The notes beneath the pieces are model-generated. The model saw nothing but the letters and a program-made list of their open reading frames with translations. It was not told where the DNA came from and did no database searches. From Brucella intermedia LMG 3301 (GTDB taxonomy: Bacteria; Pseudomonadota; Alphaproteobacteria; Rhizobiales; Rhizobiaceae), in contig NZ_ACQA01000001.1 of the NCBI RefSeq assembly GCF_000182645.1, forward strand, positions 930,001 through 994,000: a stretch of DNA of 64,000 bases, in the 5' to 3' direction. The position numbers and the translations under genes were made by a program. Numbering within the stretch: the first letter of the stretch is position 1; each line of letters opens with the position of its first letter. Below are positions 29,045 to 39,632 of the stretch, piece by piece.

Positions 29045-30373
29045 ATGCGTCTGTCGCGGTATTTTTTGCCTATTCTGAAGGAAAACCCCAAGGAGGCGGA
29101 AATCGTCTCCCACAGGCTGATGCTGCGTTCGGGCATGATCCGTCAACAGTCGGCCGGCATCTATGCCTGGCTGCCGATCGGCCTGAAGGTGCTCAACAAG
29201 GTCTGCGACATCATCCGCGAGGAGCAGAACCGCGCCGGCGCCAATGAAATCCTGATGCCGACCATCCAGTCCGCCGACCTGTGGCGCGAAAGCGGCCGCT
29301 ACGACGCCTATGGCAAGGAAATGCTGCGCATCCAGGACCGTCAGGAGCGCGACATGCTCTTCGGCCCGACCAATGAGGAAATGGTCACCGACATTTTCCG
29401 CTCCTATGTGCGTTCCTACAAGGACCTGCCGCTCAATCTCTACCACATCCAGTGGAAGTTCCGCGACGAAGTGCGCCCGCGTTTCGGCGTCATGCGCTCA
29501 CGCGAATTTCTGATGAAGGACGCCTATTCGTTCGACCTCGATTATGAGGGCGCGAAAATGGCTTACTACCGCATGTTTGTGTCCTATCTGCGCACTTTCG
29601 CCCGCGTCGGCCTGCAGGCTATCCCGATGCGCGCCGATACCGGCCCGATTGGCGGCGATCTTTCCCACGAATTCATCATTCTGGCCGAAACCGGCGAAAG
29701 CCAGGTTTTCTGCGACAAGGCCTATCTCGATCTGGCCGTGCCGGGCGCGGACACCGATTTCCGCAACGATGCGCAGCTGACCGACATCGTCCAGCGCTGG
29801 ACGACGCCTTATGCTGCGACCGACGAAATGCACGACGAGGCCGACTGGGCCAAGGTCAAGCCTGAAGATCAGGTTTCCGCGCGCGGCATCGAAGTCGGCC
29901 ACATCTTCCATTTCGGCACCAAATATTCCGAACCGATGGGCGCGAAAGTGCAGGGCCCGGATGGCAAGGAACATCTGGTTTCCATGGGTTCCTACGGCAT
30001 CGGCCCGTCGCGCCTTGTCGCAGCCGCCATCGAGGCCTTCCACGATGATGCAGGCATCATCTGGCCGAAGGCCATCGCACCGTTCGGCGCTGGCATCGTC
30101 AACATGAAGCCGGGCGACGAAGGCTGCGACGCCGTGAGCGAGAAGCTCTACGAAGCGCTGACCAATGCAGGCGTCGATCCGCTGCTTGACGACACGGACG
30201 ACCGTCCGGGCGCAAAGTTTGCCACGATGGACCTGATCGGCCTGCCGACGCAGGTGATCGTCGGACCGCGCGGCGTTGCCGCCGGTGAAGTCGAAATCAA
30301 GGATCGCAAGACCGGCGAACGCCAGAACCTGAGCGTCGAAGCTGCGATCAACCTGTTGACGGCAGAAGCATGA
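29045..30373 (+). CDS. proS: Prolyl-tRNA synthetase, short form
   Basis: 442 residues from the ATG at 29045; upstream TTG and GTG codons are in frame but less likely. Charges tRNA-Pro. Class II motifs: motif 1 region [20 protein letters not shown], motif 2 [21 protein letters not shown] (quoted in part: [12 protein letters not shown]), motif 3 [10 protein letters not shown]. The ~180-residue INS editing domain of E. coli ProS is absent, as usual in alphaproteobacteria. The stop overlaps the start of lolC, so the three genes proS-lolC-lolD are coupled. Confidence 0.96.
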   Translation: MRLSRYFLPILKENPKEAEIVSHRLMLRSGMIRQQSAGIYAWLPIGLKVLNKVCDIIREEQNRAGANEILMPTIQSADLWRESGRYDAYGKEMLRIQDRQERDMLFGPTNEEMVTDIFRSYVRSYKDLPLNLYHIQWKFRDEVRPRFGVMRSREFLMKDAYSFDLDYEGAKMAYYRMFVSYLRTFARVGLQAIPMRADTGPIGGDLSHEFIILAETGESQVFCDKAYLDLAVPGADTDFRNDAQLTDIVQRWTTPYAATDEMHDEADWAKVKPEDQVSARGIEVGHIFHFGTKYSEPMGAKVQGPDGKEHLVSMGSYGIGPSRLVAAAIEAFHDDAGIIWPKAIAPFGAGIVNMKPGDEGCDAVSEKLYEALTNAGVDPLLDDTDDRPGAKFATMDLIGLPTQVIVGPRGVAAGEVEIKDRKTGERQNLSVEAAINLLTAEA

Positions 30374-31686
30374 GCAACGCGGCGGCAGCAAAATCCGGGG
30401 ACAAGGCAAAGGTAGCCCAGAAGGCTCCGAAGTCAGGTCCATTCTCGGCCTTTGAGCGGATGATCGCATGGCGATATCTGCGTGCGCGCCGCCGCGAGAC
30501 CTTTATCTCGGTCATTGCCGGGTTTTCCTTCACCGGCATCATGCTGGGCGTGGCGACGCTCATCATCGTCATGGCGGTGATGAACGGCTTCCGTGCCGAG
30601 CTTCTTTCGCGAATCCTCGGCATCAACGGCCATCTCATCATGCAGCCGATTGACCGCCCGCTGGATGATTATGCCGATCTCATCAAGCGGATCGACGGTA
30701 TTTCCGGCATCAGGTTCGCCATTCCCGTGGTGGAAGGGCAGGCGCTCGTGCAGGGCAATATCGGCGCAGGCAATGGCGCGCTGATCCGGGGCTTGCGTGA
30801 GGAAGACCTCGACAAGCTCAAGCTCGTTTCCGGCAATATCCGCCAGGGCACGCTGCAGGGCTTCGATCAGGCGGGCGGCGTCGCCATCGGCACCCGCATG
30901 GCGGAAAATCTCGGCCTGTCCATCGGCGATACGCTGCGCGTGATCTCGCCCGACGGCGATGTGACCCCGTTCGGCGTCAATCCGCGCGTGAAGGCCTATC
31001 CGATTGTCGCCATCTTCGAGATCGGCATGTCGGAATATGACTCGTCCATCGTCATGATGCCGCTTTCCGAGGCGCAGCTTTTCTTCAATCAGGAAGGCAA
31101 GGTGCAATCGCTTGAAATCTTTGTCGATAATCCCGACAAGGTGGATGCGATGCGCGCCCCGGTGGAAGAGGCGGCGGGGCGCCAGCTCTCGCTTGTCGAC
31201 TGGCGCCAGCGCAACCAGACTTTCTTCTCGGCGCTGGAAGTCGAACGCAATGTCATGTTCATGATCCTGACGCTGATCGTGCTCGTGGCGGCGCTGAACA
31301 TCATTTCCGGCCTCATCATGCTGGTGAAGGACAAGGGGCATGACATTGCGATCCTGCGCACCATGGGGGCAACCCGCGGCGCGGTGATGCGCATCTTCCT
31401 GATGACGGGCGCCGCCATCGGCGTCACCGGCACGGTGGCCGGTGTGGTTCTGGGCGTCGTCGTCTGCCTGAATGTCGAGCGAATCCGCGAGTTCTTCTCG
31501 TGGCTCTCCGGCACCACGCTCTTCAATCCGGAACTTTATTTCCTGAGCCAGCTGCCCGCGAAGATGGACCCCGGCGAGACGATTTCCGTCATCGTCATGG
31601 CTCTGGTGCTGTCGTTCATCGCCACCATTTTCCCGGCCTGGCGCGCTGCCAAGCTCGATCCGGTCGAAGCATTGAGGTATGAATAA
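30370..31686 (+). CDS. lolC: Lipoprotein-releasing ABC transporter permease LolC/LolE
   Basis: 438 residues. Inner-membrane permease that extracts lipoproteins for transfer to LolA. One transmembrane helix follows a short cytosolic N-terminus ([20 protein letters not shown]), then a large periplasmic domain, then three helices at the C-terminus within the FtsX domain ([17 protein letters not shown]). The end [17 protein letters not shown] is typical. A single permease gene next to lolD suggests a LolF-like homodimer rather than LolC plus LolE. Confidence 0.93.
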   Translation: MSNAAAAKSGDKAKVAQKAPKSGPFSAFERMIAWRYLRARRRETFISVIAGFSFTGIMLGVATLIIVMAVMNGFRAELLSRILGINGHLIMQPIDRPLDDYADLIKRIDGISGIRFAIPVVEGQALVQGNIGAGNGALIRGLREEDLDKLKLVSGNIRQGTLQGFDQAGGVAIGTRMAENLGLSIGDTLRVISPDGDVTPFGVNPRVKAYPIVAIFEIGMSEYDSSIVMMPLSEAQLFFNQEGKVQSLEIFVDNPDKVDAMRAPVEEAAGRQLSLVDWRQRNQTFFSALEVERNVMFMILTLIVLVAALNIISGLIMLVKDKGHDIAILRTMGATRGAVMRIFLMTGAAIGVTGTVAGVVLGVVVCLNVERIREFFSWLSGTTLFNPELYFLSQLPAKMDPGETISVIVMALVLSFIATIFPAWRAAKLDPVEALRYE

Positions 31687-32369
31687 TGGCGGCTGAAATC
31701 ATCATGCGGCTGCAACGCGTCGGCCGCGCCTACAAGGAGGCCGACCGCGAACTGGTGATCCTCAAGGATGCCGATTTCACGCTGCGTCGCGGCGAAATGG
31801 TTGCGCTTGTCGCGCCATCGGGTGCGGGCAAATCGACCTTGCTGCACACGGCTGGCCTTCTGGAACGTCCCGATGAGGGAGAGGTTTTCCTGGACGGACG
31901 CTCCTGCAGCAAGCTTTCCGATGACGAGCGCACGGCGGTGCGCCGCAACGACATCGGCTTCGTCTACCAGTTCCATCACCTCCTGCCGGAATTTTCCGCG
32001 CTGGAAAACGTGATGATGCCGCAGATGATCCGCGGACTGTCGAAGAAGCAGGCGGCGGAACGTGCGCAGCAGCTTCTTGAATATATGAAGATCGGCAAGC
32101 GCGCCTCCCATCGCCCCTCGGAGCTTTCCGGCGGTGAACAGCAGCGTGTCGCCATCGCGCGCGCCGTTGCCAACGCGCCGCTTGTTCTTCTGGCCGACGA
32201 ACCGACGGGCAACCTCGACCCGACGACCTCGTCCTATGTCTTCGGTGCTCTGGAAGCGCTCGTGCGCCAGTCCGGGCTTGCAGCCCTGATCGCCACCCAC
32301 AATCACGAACTGGCTGGCCGCATGGACCGCCGCGTGACGCTGAAGGACGGCAAGGTCGTCGACCTCTAA
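31686..32369 (+). CDS. lolD: Lipoprotein-releasing ABC transporter ATPase LolD
   Basis: 227 residues. ATP-binding subunit that powers the neighbouring permease. Walker [10 protein letters not shown] (near residue 45), Q-loop [16 protein letters not shown], signature [14 protein letters not shown] (near residue 146), Walker [13 protein letters not shown]. The start shares a base with the permease stop. The tandem repeat array begins 22 bp past the stop. Confidence 0.96.
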   Translation: MAAEIIMRLQRVGRAYKEADRELVILKDADFTLRRGEMVALVAPSGAGKSTLLHTAGLLERPDEGEVFLDGRSCSKLSDDERTAVRRNDIGFVYQFHHLLPEFSALENVMMPQMIRGLSKKQAAERAQQLLEYMKIGKRASHRPSELSGGEQQRVAIARAVANAPLVLLADEPTGNLDPTTSSYVFGALEALVRQSGLAALIATHNHELAGRMDRRVTLKDGKVVDL

Positions 32370-32390
32370 AACGTCCACATTATACAGTAG

Positions 32391-33320
32391 CACCTCATCC
32401 TGAGGAGCCGCCGCAGGCGGCGTCTCGAAGGGCGAGGTGCGGCTCTGCCGTCAGCGCGTTCCTGTCTGACCGAACAGCCGGTGCTCTCCCATCAGTTCTG
32501 CTGTGCGTTTGATCGGGCCGGGCCTCTGGGCCTGCCGGTATTCCAGTACCCCTTGTCTTGGTGGCCGGGGGCCATGGAATCCGCCTCCGCCAGCAGCACC
32601 TCATCCTGAGGAGCCGCCGCAGGCGGCGTCTCGAAGGGCGAGGTGCGGCACCGCTGCCAGCGCGTTCCCGTCTGACCGGACAGCCGGTGCTCTCCCATCT
32701 GTTCTCTTGTGCGTTTGATCGGGCCGAGCCTCTGGGCCTGCCTATATTCCCGTACCCCTTAGCGTTCGGGCGGCCATGGAACCCCGCCTCCGTCAGCACC
32801 TCGTCCTGAGGAGCCGCCGCAGGCGGCGTCTCGAAGGGCGAGGTGCGGCACCGCTGCCGGCGCGTTCCTGTCTGACCGGACAGGCCAGCGCTCTCTCATC
32901 TGTTCTCTTGTGCGTTTGATCGGGTCGGGCCTCTGGGCCTGCCGGTATTCCCGTACCCCTTGTCTTGGTGGCCGCGGGCCATGGAACCGCCTTCGCCGCC
33001 AGCACCTCATCCTGAGGAGCCGCCGCAGGCGGCGTCTCGAAGGGCGAGGTGCGGCTCTGCCGTCAGCGCGTTCCTGTCTGACCGGACAGGCCAGCGCTCT
33101 CACATCTGTTCTGCTTGCGTTTGATCGGGCGGGACGTCTTAGGCCTGCCTGTATTCCCGTACCCCTTGTCCTGATGGCCGGGCGGTCATGGAACCGCCTC
33201 CGCCCCCAGCACCTCATCCTGAGGAGCCACCGCAGGTGGCGTCTCGAAGGGCGAGGTGCGGCTCTGCCGTCAGCGCATTGCTGACCGGACAGCCGGTGCT
33301 CTCTCGGTTCCTGCCTGCGG
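32391..33320. repeat. Tandem array of a ~206-bp repeat, four full units and a partial fifth
   Basis: Units begin with CACCTC at 32391, 32597, 32797, 33003 and 33210 (spacings 206, 200, 206, 207 bp). Each opens with a 49-bp imperfect palindrome: CACCTCATCCTGAGGAGCC, then the GCCGCCGCAGGCGGC hairpin, then CTCGAAGGGCGAGGTG. It continues through TCTGACCGGACAG, GCGTTTGATCGGG and CCCGTACCCCTTG to a GCCATGGAA segment. The fifth unit stops after about 110 bp. The palindromic head resembles elements dispersed in many alphaproteobacteria; a relative is at 58748. The long open frames across it are artefacts. Confidence 0.93.
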
Positions 33321-33435
33321 TTGTGTATTCACTATTCGTAAACCCTAAAATGAATGCCGTTGCAAAACGGGTGTTGACTTTGGAACAAAAATAGAACAAA
33401 AAATAAACATACGTGAACACAGAGGAGTTTCCAAC

Positions 33436-33522
33436 ATGACCGATCTCGTCCACGACGTTCTGTCTTTCATTTCGGTAAGCCTGTTCATTGCAACTTTCGC
33501 CATCTGGGTGAGCGCTATTTGA
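33436..33522 (+). CDS. 28-residue membrane microprotein
   Basis: Frame starting MTDLVHDVLSFIS and ending FAIWVSAI. An AGAGGAG ribosome site lies 8 nt before the ATG. Residues about 8-27 form a single hydrophobic helix. It is followed directly by a hairpin (33531-33550). Too short for family recognition; the ribosome site, helix and hairpin together favour a real gene. Confidence 0.5.
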   Translation: MTDLVHDVLSFISVSLFIATFAIWVSAI

Positions 33523-33530
33523 AGGAAATA

Positions 33531-33550
33531 GCGGGTTCCTGTGAACCCGC
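33531..33550 (+). terminator. Hairpin after the 28-residue gene
   Basis: Perfect GCGGGTTC-CTGT-GAACCCGC stem-loop 8 bp past the stop. There is no T run, so it may be a weak terminator or an mRNA-stabilising structure. Confidence 0.45.
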
Positions 33551-33794
33551 GCCACGGGGGCGATAGTCTTACTGGACATCGCCACTTCATTCCCCGAAAC
33601 TGATGCTTTCAGGCGACAGAGTCGCCAGCCGCGATGAATCACGAATGTGGTTCATGCTTGAAGCAATGTGCTATCAGGCGGCTATTGTATCGGCGCCAGG
33701 ATCGAAATCGATTTTCGGAAAGTCCGATACATGGATTTGGAGCGCCGGATGTATGTCCATCCGGGTGGCTCGGCAGATGATCGGGGTCGATGGA

Positions 33795-36700
33795 ATGAGT
33801 GATGCAGCAGCAGCCAATGCAGCAAATGACGGTGCTTTGACGCCACGTTTCGTGCATCTGCGGGTACACTCGGCCTATTCCTTGCTGGAAGGCGCATTGC
33901 CGCTCGGCAAGATCATCAAACAGGCGATTGCCGACGAGGCGCCGGCTATCGCAGTCACCGACACCAACAATCTGTTCGGTGCGCTTGAATTTGCGCAGAA
34001 GGCATCGAAGGACGGGTTGCAGCCGATTATCGGTTGCCAGATCGATGTTGCCTTTGGCGACCATGCCGACAATGGACGCAGCGCCAATCGCCGGGTTGCG
34101 CTGGACCTTGCCCCCATCGTGTTGCTCGCGACGACGGAAGAGGGCTATGGCAATATCGTGCGGCTCGTCAGCCGCGCGTTCCTGGACACTCCGGCGGGTG
34201 ATCCGGTGCATGTCGAGGCGAGCTGGCTACCGTCCTTGGCGAAAGATGTCATTGTGCTTTCCGGCGGCGCATTGGGGCCGATCGGCCGCGCCTTTGCCGC
34301 CGACCGTCCGGACAGGGCGGAGGCACGGCTTGCTTTCCTGCGGGAAGCCTTTGGCGACCGGCTCTATGTCGAACTGCAGCGTCAGGCGGGCTATGACCGT
34401 GCGCTGGAAGCAAAGACCGTGGCGCTTGCCTATGAGATGGACCTGCCTCTGGTGGCCACCAATGAGGCGTTCTTTCTCAAGGCGGAAGACTTCGAGGCCC
34501 ATGATGCGCTTCTGGCCATCGCGGAAGGGCAGATATTGTCCAACGATGATCGCCGCCGCCTGACGCCGGATCATCATCTGAAAAGCCGTGCGGAAATGGC
34601 AGCACTCTTTGCCGACCTGCCGGAAGCGCTCGAAAACACGGTTGAGATTGCCCAGCGCTGCAGCTGGTACACGCAGACGCGCAAGCCGATCCTGCCGCGC
34701 TTCACAGGCGAATCGGACGATCCGGAAGCGGCTCTTCAGGCGGAGGCCGACGAACTGGCGCGGCAGGCGCGCGAGGGCTTGAAGATGCGGCTCGAGACGG
34801 CGGGTCTCGCGGAAGGCTATACGGCGGAGCAATATGCCGAGCGTCTCGAATACGAGATCGGCATCATCACCCGCATGAAGTTCCCGGGCTACTTCCTGAT
34901 CGTTGCCGACTTCATCAAATGGGCGAAGGCCCATGGCATTCCGGTCGGGCCGGGCCGTGGTTCCGGTGCAGGTTCCCTCGTCGCCTATGCGCTGACGATT
35001 ACCGATGTCGATCCGCTGCGGTTCTCGCTGCTCTTCGAACGCTTCCTCAATCCGGACCGCGTTTCGATGCCCGACTTCGATATCGACTTCTGCCAGGATC
35101 GCCGTGAAGAGGTGATCCGCTATGTGCAGGAAAAATACGGGCGCGATCAGGTTGCGCAGATCATCACTTTCGGAACCTTGCAGGCGCGCGCCGTGCTGCG
35201 CGATGTGGGGCGCGTTCTGGAAATGCCCTACGGTCAGGTCGACCGTCTGTGCAAGCTGGTGCCGCAGAACCCGGCCAATCCCGTGTCGCTGGCGCAGGCC
35301 ATCGAAACCGAGCCCAAGATCAACGAAGAGCGCGAGAAGGAGCCGGTTGTCGGGCGGCTTCTCGATATGGGCGCTCAAGCTCGAGGGGCTTTATCGCCAC
35401 GCCTCGACCCACGCCGCCGGTATCGTGATCGGTGACCGTCCGCTGTCCGAACTGGTGCCCATGTATCGCGATCCGCGTTCCGACATGCCGGTCACCCAGT
35501 TCAACATGAAATGGGTAGAGCAGGCGGGACTGGTCAAGTTCGACTTTCTCGGCCTCAAGACGCTGACCGTTCTGGAAACGGCGGTCAAGCTGGTGGCGCG
35601 CAAAGGGATCGAGATCGATCTGTCCCATGTGCCGCTCGATGATCCGCTCACCTATGAAATGCTGTCGCGCGGCGAAACGGTCGGCGTGTTCCAGGTTGAA
35701 AGTGCCGGCATGCGAAAGGCGCTGCTCGGCATGCGCCCGGACCGGATCGAGGATATCATTGCGCTTGTGGCACTTTATCGTCCCGGCCCGATGGAGAACA
35801 TCCCGACCTATAATGCGCGCAAGAACGGCGAGGAGGAGATCGCCTCCATTCACCCGAAGATCGATCACCTGATCAAGGAAACGCAGGGCGTTATCGTCTA
35901 TCAGGAACAGGTGATGCAGATCGCGCAGGTGCTTTCCGGCTATTCGCTCGGTGAAGCTGACCTTCTGCGCCGCGCCATGGGCAAGAAGATCCGTGAGGAG
36001 ATGGACAAGCAGCGCGTCCGTTTCGTGGATGGCGCCATCGAAGGCGGTGTCGACAAGGCGCAGGCCAACATGATCTTCGACCTGCTGGCCAAGTTCGCCG
36101 ACTACGGCTTCAACAAGTCGCACGCCGCCGCCTATGCCATCGTCTCCTACCAGACGGCCTATATGAAGGCGCATTACCCGGTCGAGTTCCTCGCCGCGTC
36201 GATGACCTACGATATGTCGAACACCGACAAGCTCAACGATTTCCGCCGCGAGGCCAACCGTCTGGGCATCGAGGTCGTGCCGCCGTCGGTGATGACGTCG
36301 TTCCGTCCGTTTGAAGTGGGCGAGAAGCAGATTTTCTATTCGCTCGCCGCGATCAAGGGCGTGGGCGAGGCGGCGGTCGATCATATCGTCGAGGTGCGGG
36401 CCGAGAAGCCTTTTGAAAGCCTTGAGGATTTCTGCGAGCGGGTCGATCCGCGCATCGTCAACCGGCGGGTGCTGGAAAGCCTCATCAATGCCGGTGCGAT
36501 GGATTGCTTCGGTCGCGAGCGCCCGGCCATGAGTGCGGGCATGGATCGCATCATGGGCTTTGCCCAGCGCACGCAGGAAAATGCCGCAAGCGGCCAGTCC
36601 GATATCTTCGGCCTGTCCGGCGCGCCCAAGGAAACGCTCATCCTGCCGCAGGCAGCGCCATGGCTGCCATCGGAAATGCTGCATCGCGAGTTTCAGGCGG

Positions 36701-37287
36701 TCGGCTTCTATCTGTCGGCCCACCCGCTCGATGAATATCGCGATGTGCTGAACCGGATGCGTGTTCAAAGCTGGGCGGATTTTTCCGCGGCCGTCAAGCG
36801 CGGCGCCAATGCCGGACGTCTGGCGGGCACCGTGACCGCCCGTCAGGAGCGCAAGACGCGAACCGGCAACAAGATGGGTATCGTGCAGCTGTCCGATGCC
36901 AGCGGCCAGTTCGAAGCAGTGCTGTTTTCTGAAGGGCTCGCGCAATATCGCGATCTTCTGGAAAGCGGCAAGTCGGTGGTGATTACTGTTCAGGCGGAAA
37001 ACCGTCCCGAAGGCATCGGCCTGCGCATACAGACTGTGCAGTCCCTCGAAGACGAGGCCTGCCGGATGCAGAAGGCGATGCGGCTTTATCTGCGCTCCGC
37101 CGATGCGGTCCGTCATATCGCGCCGCATTTCAATACGCGCGGCGACGGGCAGGTGAGCCTCATCGTCATCAAGGACAACGGCCAGCGCGAAGTCGAGATC
37201 GAACTGCCGCACCGTTATCGCGTCAGCCCGCAGATCGCGAGCGCCATGAAAGCCATTCACGGTGTCGTGGACGTGGAACTGGTTTGA
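33795..37287 (+). pseudogene. dnaE: DNA polymerase III alpha subunit, one-base frameshift
   Basis: Replicative polymerase. The frame opens at the ATG at 33795 (MSDAAAANAANDG) with the PHP domain (FVHLRVHSAYSLLEGALP), RGSGAGSLVAYAL and the catalytic PDFDIDFCQD. Near 35370 it breaks: the sequence CTCGATATGGGCGCTCAAG needs only GG instead of GGG to read on as LDMALKLEGLYRHASTHAAG. From there the other frame runs intact to 37287 with the polymerase, HhH (IKGVGEAAVDHI) and OB domains. Corrected length is 1163 residues, normal for DnaE1. Because the gene is expected to be essential, a sequencing or assembly error is the likeliest cause. Confidence 0.93.
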
Positions 37288-37418
37288 GGTAATTAAGGCA
37301 GAGCGGCGGCAAGCCCGTTTTGCGTCTTTTTGCACGAAAAACCGGTGGTGATGTGTGTATTTCACCACCGATTTTGTGGCGAACGCCCGTCAAAAATGTG
37401 GCGTTTCTGTGATTTGCC

Positions 37419-38060
37419 TCAGTAGGCGGCTGTGAAACGCTTACGAATATGCTGGCCTTTTTCAGCTTCATCCAGAATGGCGACCGCCAGATCGGCGACG
37501 GAAATCTTGCTTTCGCCCTTGTCGTCGAACACCGGTTCATCGCCGCCGAGACGGTATTTTCCGGTGCGTTCGCCCGGCTGGAGAATGATCGCCGGCGACA
37601 CGAATGTCCATTCCAGTTGGTCCTCGCGGCGCAGATCTTCCAGTGCCTGACGGGCGCCGAGCGCGCCTTCCTTCCACTCGGCAGGAAACTCGGGTGAGTC
37701 TACCAGCTGCTTGCCATTGATCGAAAGACTGCCTGCGCCACCAATCGCTATAAGGCGCTTGATGCCGGCCTTTTTGGTGGCTTCCGTGATGGAGCGGCTG
37801 CCATTGATGTGATTTTCGCGGATATTCTCGTCGCTCCAGCCCGGATTGTAGGCCGAAATCACGATGTCATGCCCCGCAAGCTGGCTTGCAAGCGCATCGG
37901 TATCGAATACGTCAGCCTTTAACGCTGTGACATTGGCGAGCTTTTCCACTTTTTCCGGATGGCGAACCAGTGCGGTCACCTGGTCGCCGCGTGCTGCGGC
38001 TTCCTTGAGAATTGCGGCGCCCACAAAACCCGTTGCGCCGATCAGTGCGATTCTGGTCAT
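37419..38060 (-). CDS. NAD(P)-binding Rossmann-fold reductase, YwnB-like
   Basis: 213 residues. Nucleotide motif GATGFVGAAILKEAAARG (residues 7-24), then HDIVISAYNPGW and RLIAIGGAGSLSI, fit the atypical SDR/NmrA-like NAD(P)-binding group (YwnB, YesF). It may act as a quinone or flavin reductase; substrate unknown. It is divergent from an HxlR regulator at 38377, a frequent pairing in which the regulator controls the enzyme. Confidence 0.85.
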   Translation of the reverse strand: MTRIALIGATGFVGAAILKEAAARGDQVTALVRHPEKVEKLANVTALKADVFDTDALASQLAGHDIVISAYNPGWSDENIRENHINGSRSITEATKKAGIKRLIAIGGAGSLSINGKQLVDSPEFPAEWKEGALGARQALEDLRREDQLEWTFVSPAIILQPGERTGKYRLGGDEPVFDDKGESKISVADLAVAILDEAEKGQHIRKRFTAAY

Positions 38061-38118
38061 GGCATTTTCCTTTCCGATCTTCTCGTATCGAATAAATTGA
38101 GGTACGTTTCGTAATCAG

Positions 38119-38133
38119 GTTATTTCTGATAAC
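38119..38133. promoter_or_regulatory. Possible HxlR operator
   Basis: GTTAT-TTCTG-ATAAC, a perfect 5-bp inverted repeat in the 316-bp gap between the divergent reductase and HxlR genes, 59 bp upstream of the reductase start. I see no other clear feature in this gap. Confidence 0.35.
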
Positions 38134-38376
38134 TACATAAGTGATGCTGCCATGCGTGTGAAGAACGCACTTTTACATGTTCAGGGTACATGGAAGTAAC
38201 CGCGTCGAAGGCAAGTGTTCAGGGCGGTTTCGATGAAGCCGAAAGGCAAGGACCGCGCTAACGAATTGTTTTACCGGGATTTTGCCGCCAACATAGACCA
38301 TGAGCGTTCGAAAGCGGCGAGGCTCGAAGAATAAAATGCGCGCCGGGCGGTGGACCGCCTGTCCGAGGAGAAGCAG

Positions 38377-38790
38377 ATGACGATATCGACACGGCCTGAC
38401 GGCAAGACGCCCTTGCTCTCATCTACTCCGGCCTTCAAAACCGATGGGGACGGCGCCTGTCCGATCCGCGAAGTGCTGGATCGGGTGGGCGACACGTGGA
38501 GCATTCTCGTCGTCTTCAATCTTCAGGAAGGTTCGATGCGCTTCAATGCCTTGCGGCGATCCATCGAAGGCATTTCGCAGCGCATGTTGACGGTGACGCT
38601 GCGGTCGCTGGAGCGCGACGGGCTGGTTTCGCGGCATGTTCGCCCGACATCCCCGCCGGAAGTGGAATATTCACTGACCGAGCTTGGCCATTCTCTGGCC
38701 GTGCCGATCGATGTGCTCGGCCAATGGGCAGTCAAGAACCGCGACCTGCTTCGCGATGCACGCGCACGTTTTGATGAGGGCAACGAATAA
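38377..38790 (+). CDS. HxlR family transcriptional regulator
   Basis: 137 residues from the ATG at 38377, chosen for the GAGGAG 6 nt upstream. Winged-helix HxlR domain: CPIREVLDRVGDTWSILVVF with the often redox-sensing Cys (near residue 28), then GSMRFNALRRSIEGISQRML and LERDGLVSRHV. Members respond to aldehydes, quinones or oxidants and repress a neighbouring enzyme. It likely controls the divergent reductase. Confidence 0.88.
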   Translation: MTISTRPDGKTPLLSSTPAFKTDGDGACPIREVLDRVGDTWSILVVFNLQEGSMRFNALRRSIEGISQRMLTVTLRSLERDGLVSRHVRPTSPPEVEYSLTELGHSLAVPIDVLGQWAVKNRDLLRDARARFDEGNE

Positions 38791-38847
38791 AAAGGGGAAC
38801 CGGGCCGACTCGCCGTGCGTTTGTCTTGTCAGACAGGAGAGAAAGCC

Positions 38848-39045
38848 ATGCCCGCTAAATCACAAGCCCAACAGAAGGCAGCCGGAGCTGCCCTTGCTGC
38901 CAAACGCGGCGAGATCAAGAAAAGCGAACTCATCGGCGCGTCGAAGGAAATGTATGAATCGATGACCGAAAAGGAACTGGAAGAGTTTGCCGAAACCAAG
39001 CGCAAAAGCCTGCCGGAGCACGTAGACGGCGGCAAGAAGCACTGA
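38848..39045 (+). CDS. DUF3008 family small protein
   Basis: 65 residues from the ATG at 38848, with AGGAGAG 8 nt upstream. MPAKSQAQQKAAGAALAAKR at the start, EMYESMTEKELEEFAETKR in the middle and a basic His-rich end match the DUF3008 family. These are small, highly charged, stress-associated-looking proteins of unknown role. 58 bp after the HxlR gene. Confidence 0.85.
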   Translation: MPAKSQAQQKAAGAALAAKRGEIKKSELIGASKEMYESMTEKELEEFAETKRKSLPEHVDGGKKH

Positions 39046-39086
39046 ACAGGACAGGCGAGCGCCCTCTGGCACTCGCCATGTGATCT

Positions 39087-39512
39087 TTACTTGTCGGCCT
39101 TGTTCGGGGCGAGTTCGATTGCTTTCAGCTTGCCGTCGGTGATGCCGCAGCGCAGCGTGATGCTGTCCCACTTCGCGGAAACACCCTTGTTGCGCGCTTC
39201 ACCGGGAACCGAAATCACCGCCGACACCTTGCGCGGGTCGCTGGAACTGAATTTCGATGATTTATCATCGGTTTGCGCGTCGGAAATATCGTCTTTGGTG
39301 AAGCCGAGACGATCATATTTCTTGCTCTTCTTCACATAGTCATAGCCGCTGGCGATACAGTCGGCGATCTGCGGCGCGACCCGCTGATCCTTGACGAGCG
39401 TCTGGTAATTTCCTGTAAAATCCTTCGAGCGCTTCGGAACGGCATCGGCATGAGCCGCAGCGCAAAAACCCAGTGTGAAAATTGCGGAAAGTACAAGTTT
39501 GGTCGATTTCAT
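39087..39512 (-). CDS. Secreted protein of unknown function
   Basis: 141 residues if started at 39512, where AGGA lies 7 nt upstream; an ATG two codons earlier touches that site. Signal peptide MKSTKLVLSAIFTLGFCAAAHA with cleavage after AHA. The mature part has two Cys (IADCIAS and TLRCGI) that could form a disulfide. Charged and soluble, likely periplasmic. I do not recognise a family. Confidence 0.75.
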   Translation of the reverse strand: MKSTKLVLSAIFTLGFCAAAHADAVPKRSKDFTGNYQTLVKDQRVAPQIADCIASGYDYVKKSKKYDRLGFTKDDISDAQTDDKSSKFSSSDPRKVSAVISVPGEARNKGVSAKWDSITLRCGITDGKLKAIELAPNKADK

Positions 39513-39632
39513 GCCCATGTCCTTCTGGAGACCCGTCTTTCACTGGCGATCAGGCGGGGTTAAATCGATAATGGAACCGAGATTACAGGCGCAATTCTGA
39601 TTTTTTTATGAATTTCCAACGCTTACGATAGC

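Noticed and set aside
32391..33320. CRISPR array
   Set aside because: Units of about 206 bp repeat along their whole length, with no short repeat and unique-spacer pattern and no cas genes nearby.
32391..33394. Several 70-150 residue frames on both strands across the tandem array
   Set aside because: They translate the 206-bp DNA repeat in all frames; Arg/Pro/Gly-rich with no consistent start.
35367..35372. Programmed frameshift in dnaE
   Set aside because: No slippery heptamer or downstream structure that I can see, and an identical type of lesion in a second gene favours sequencing error.
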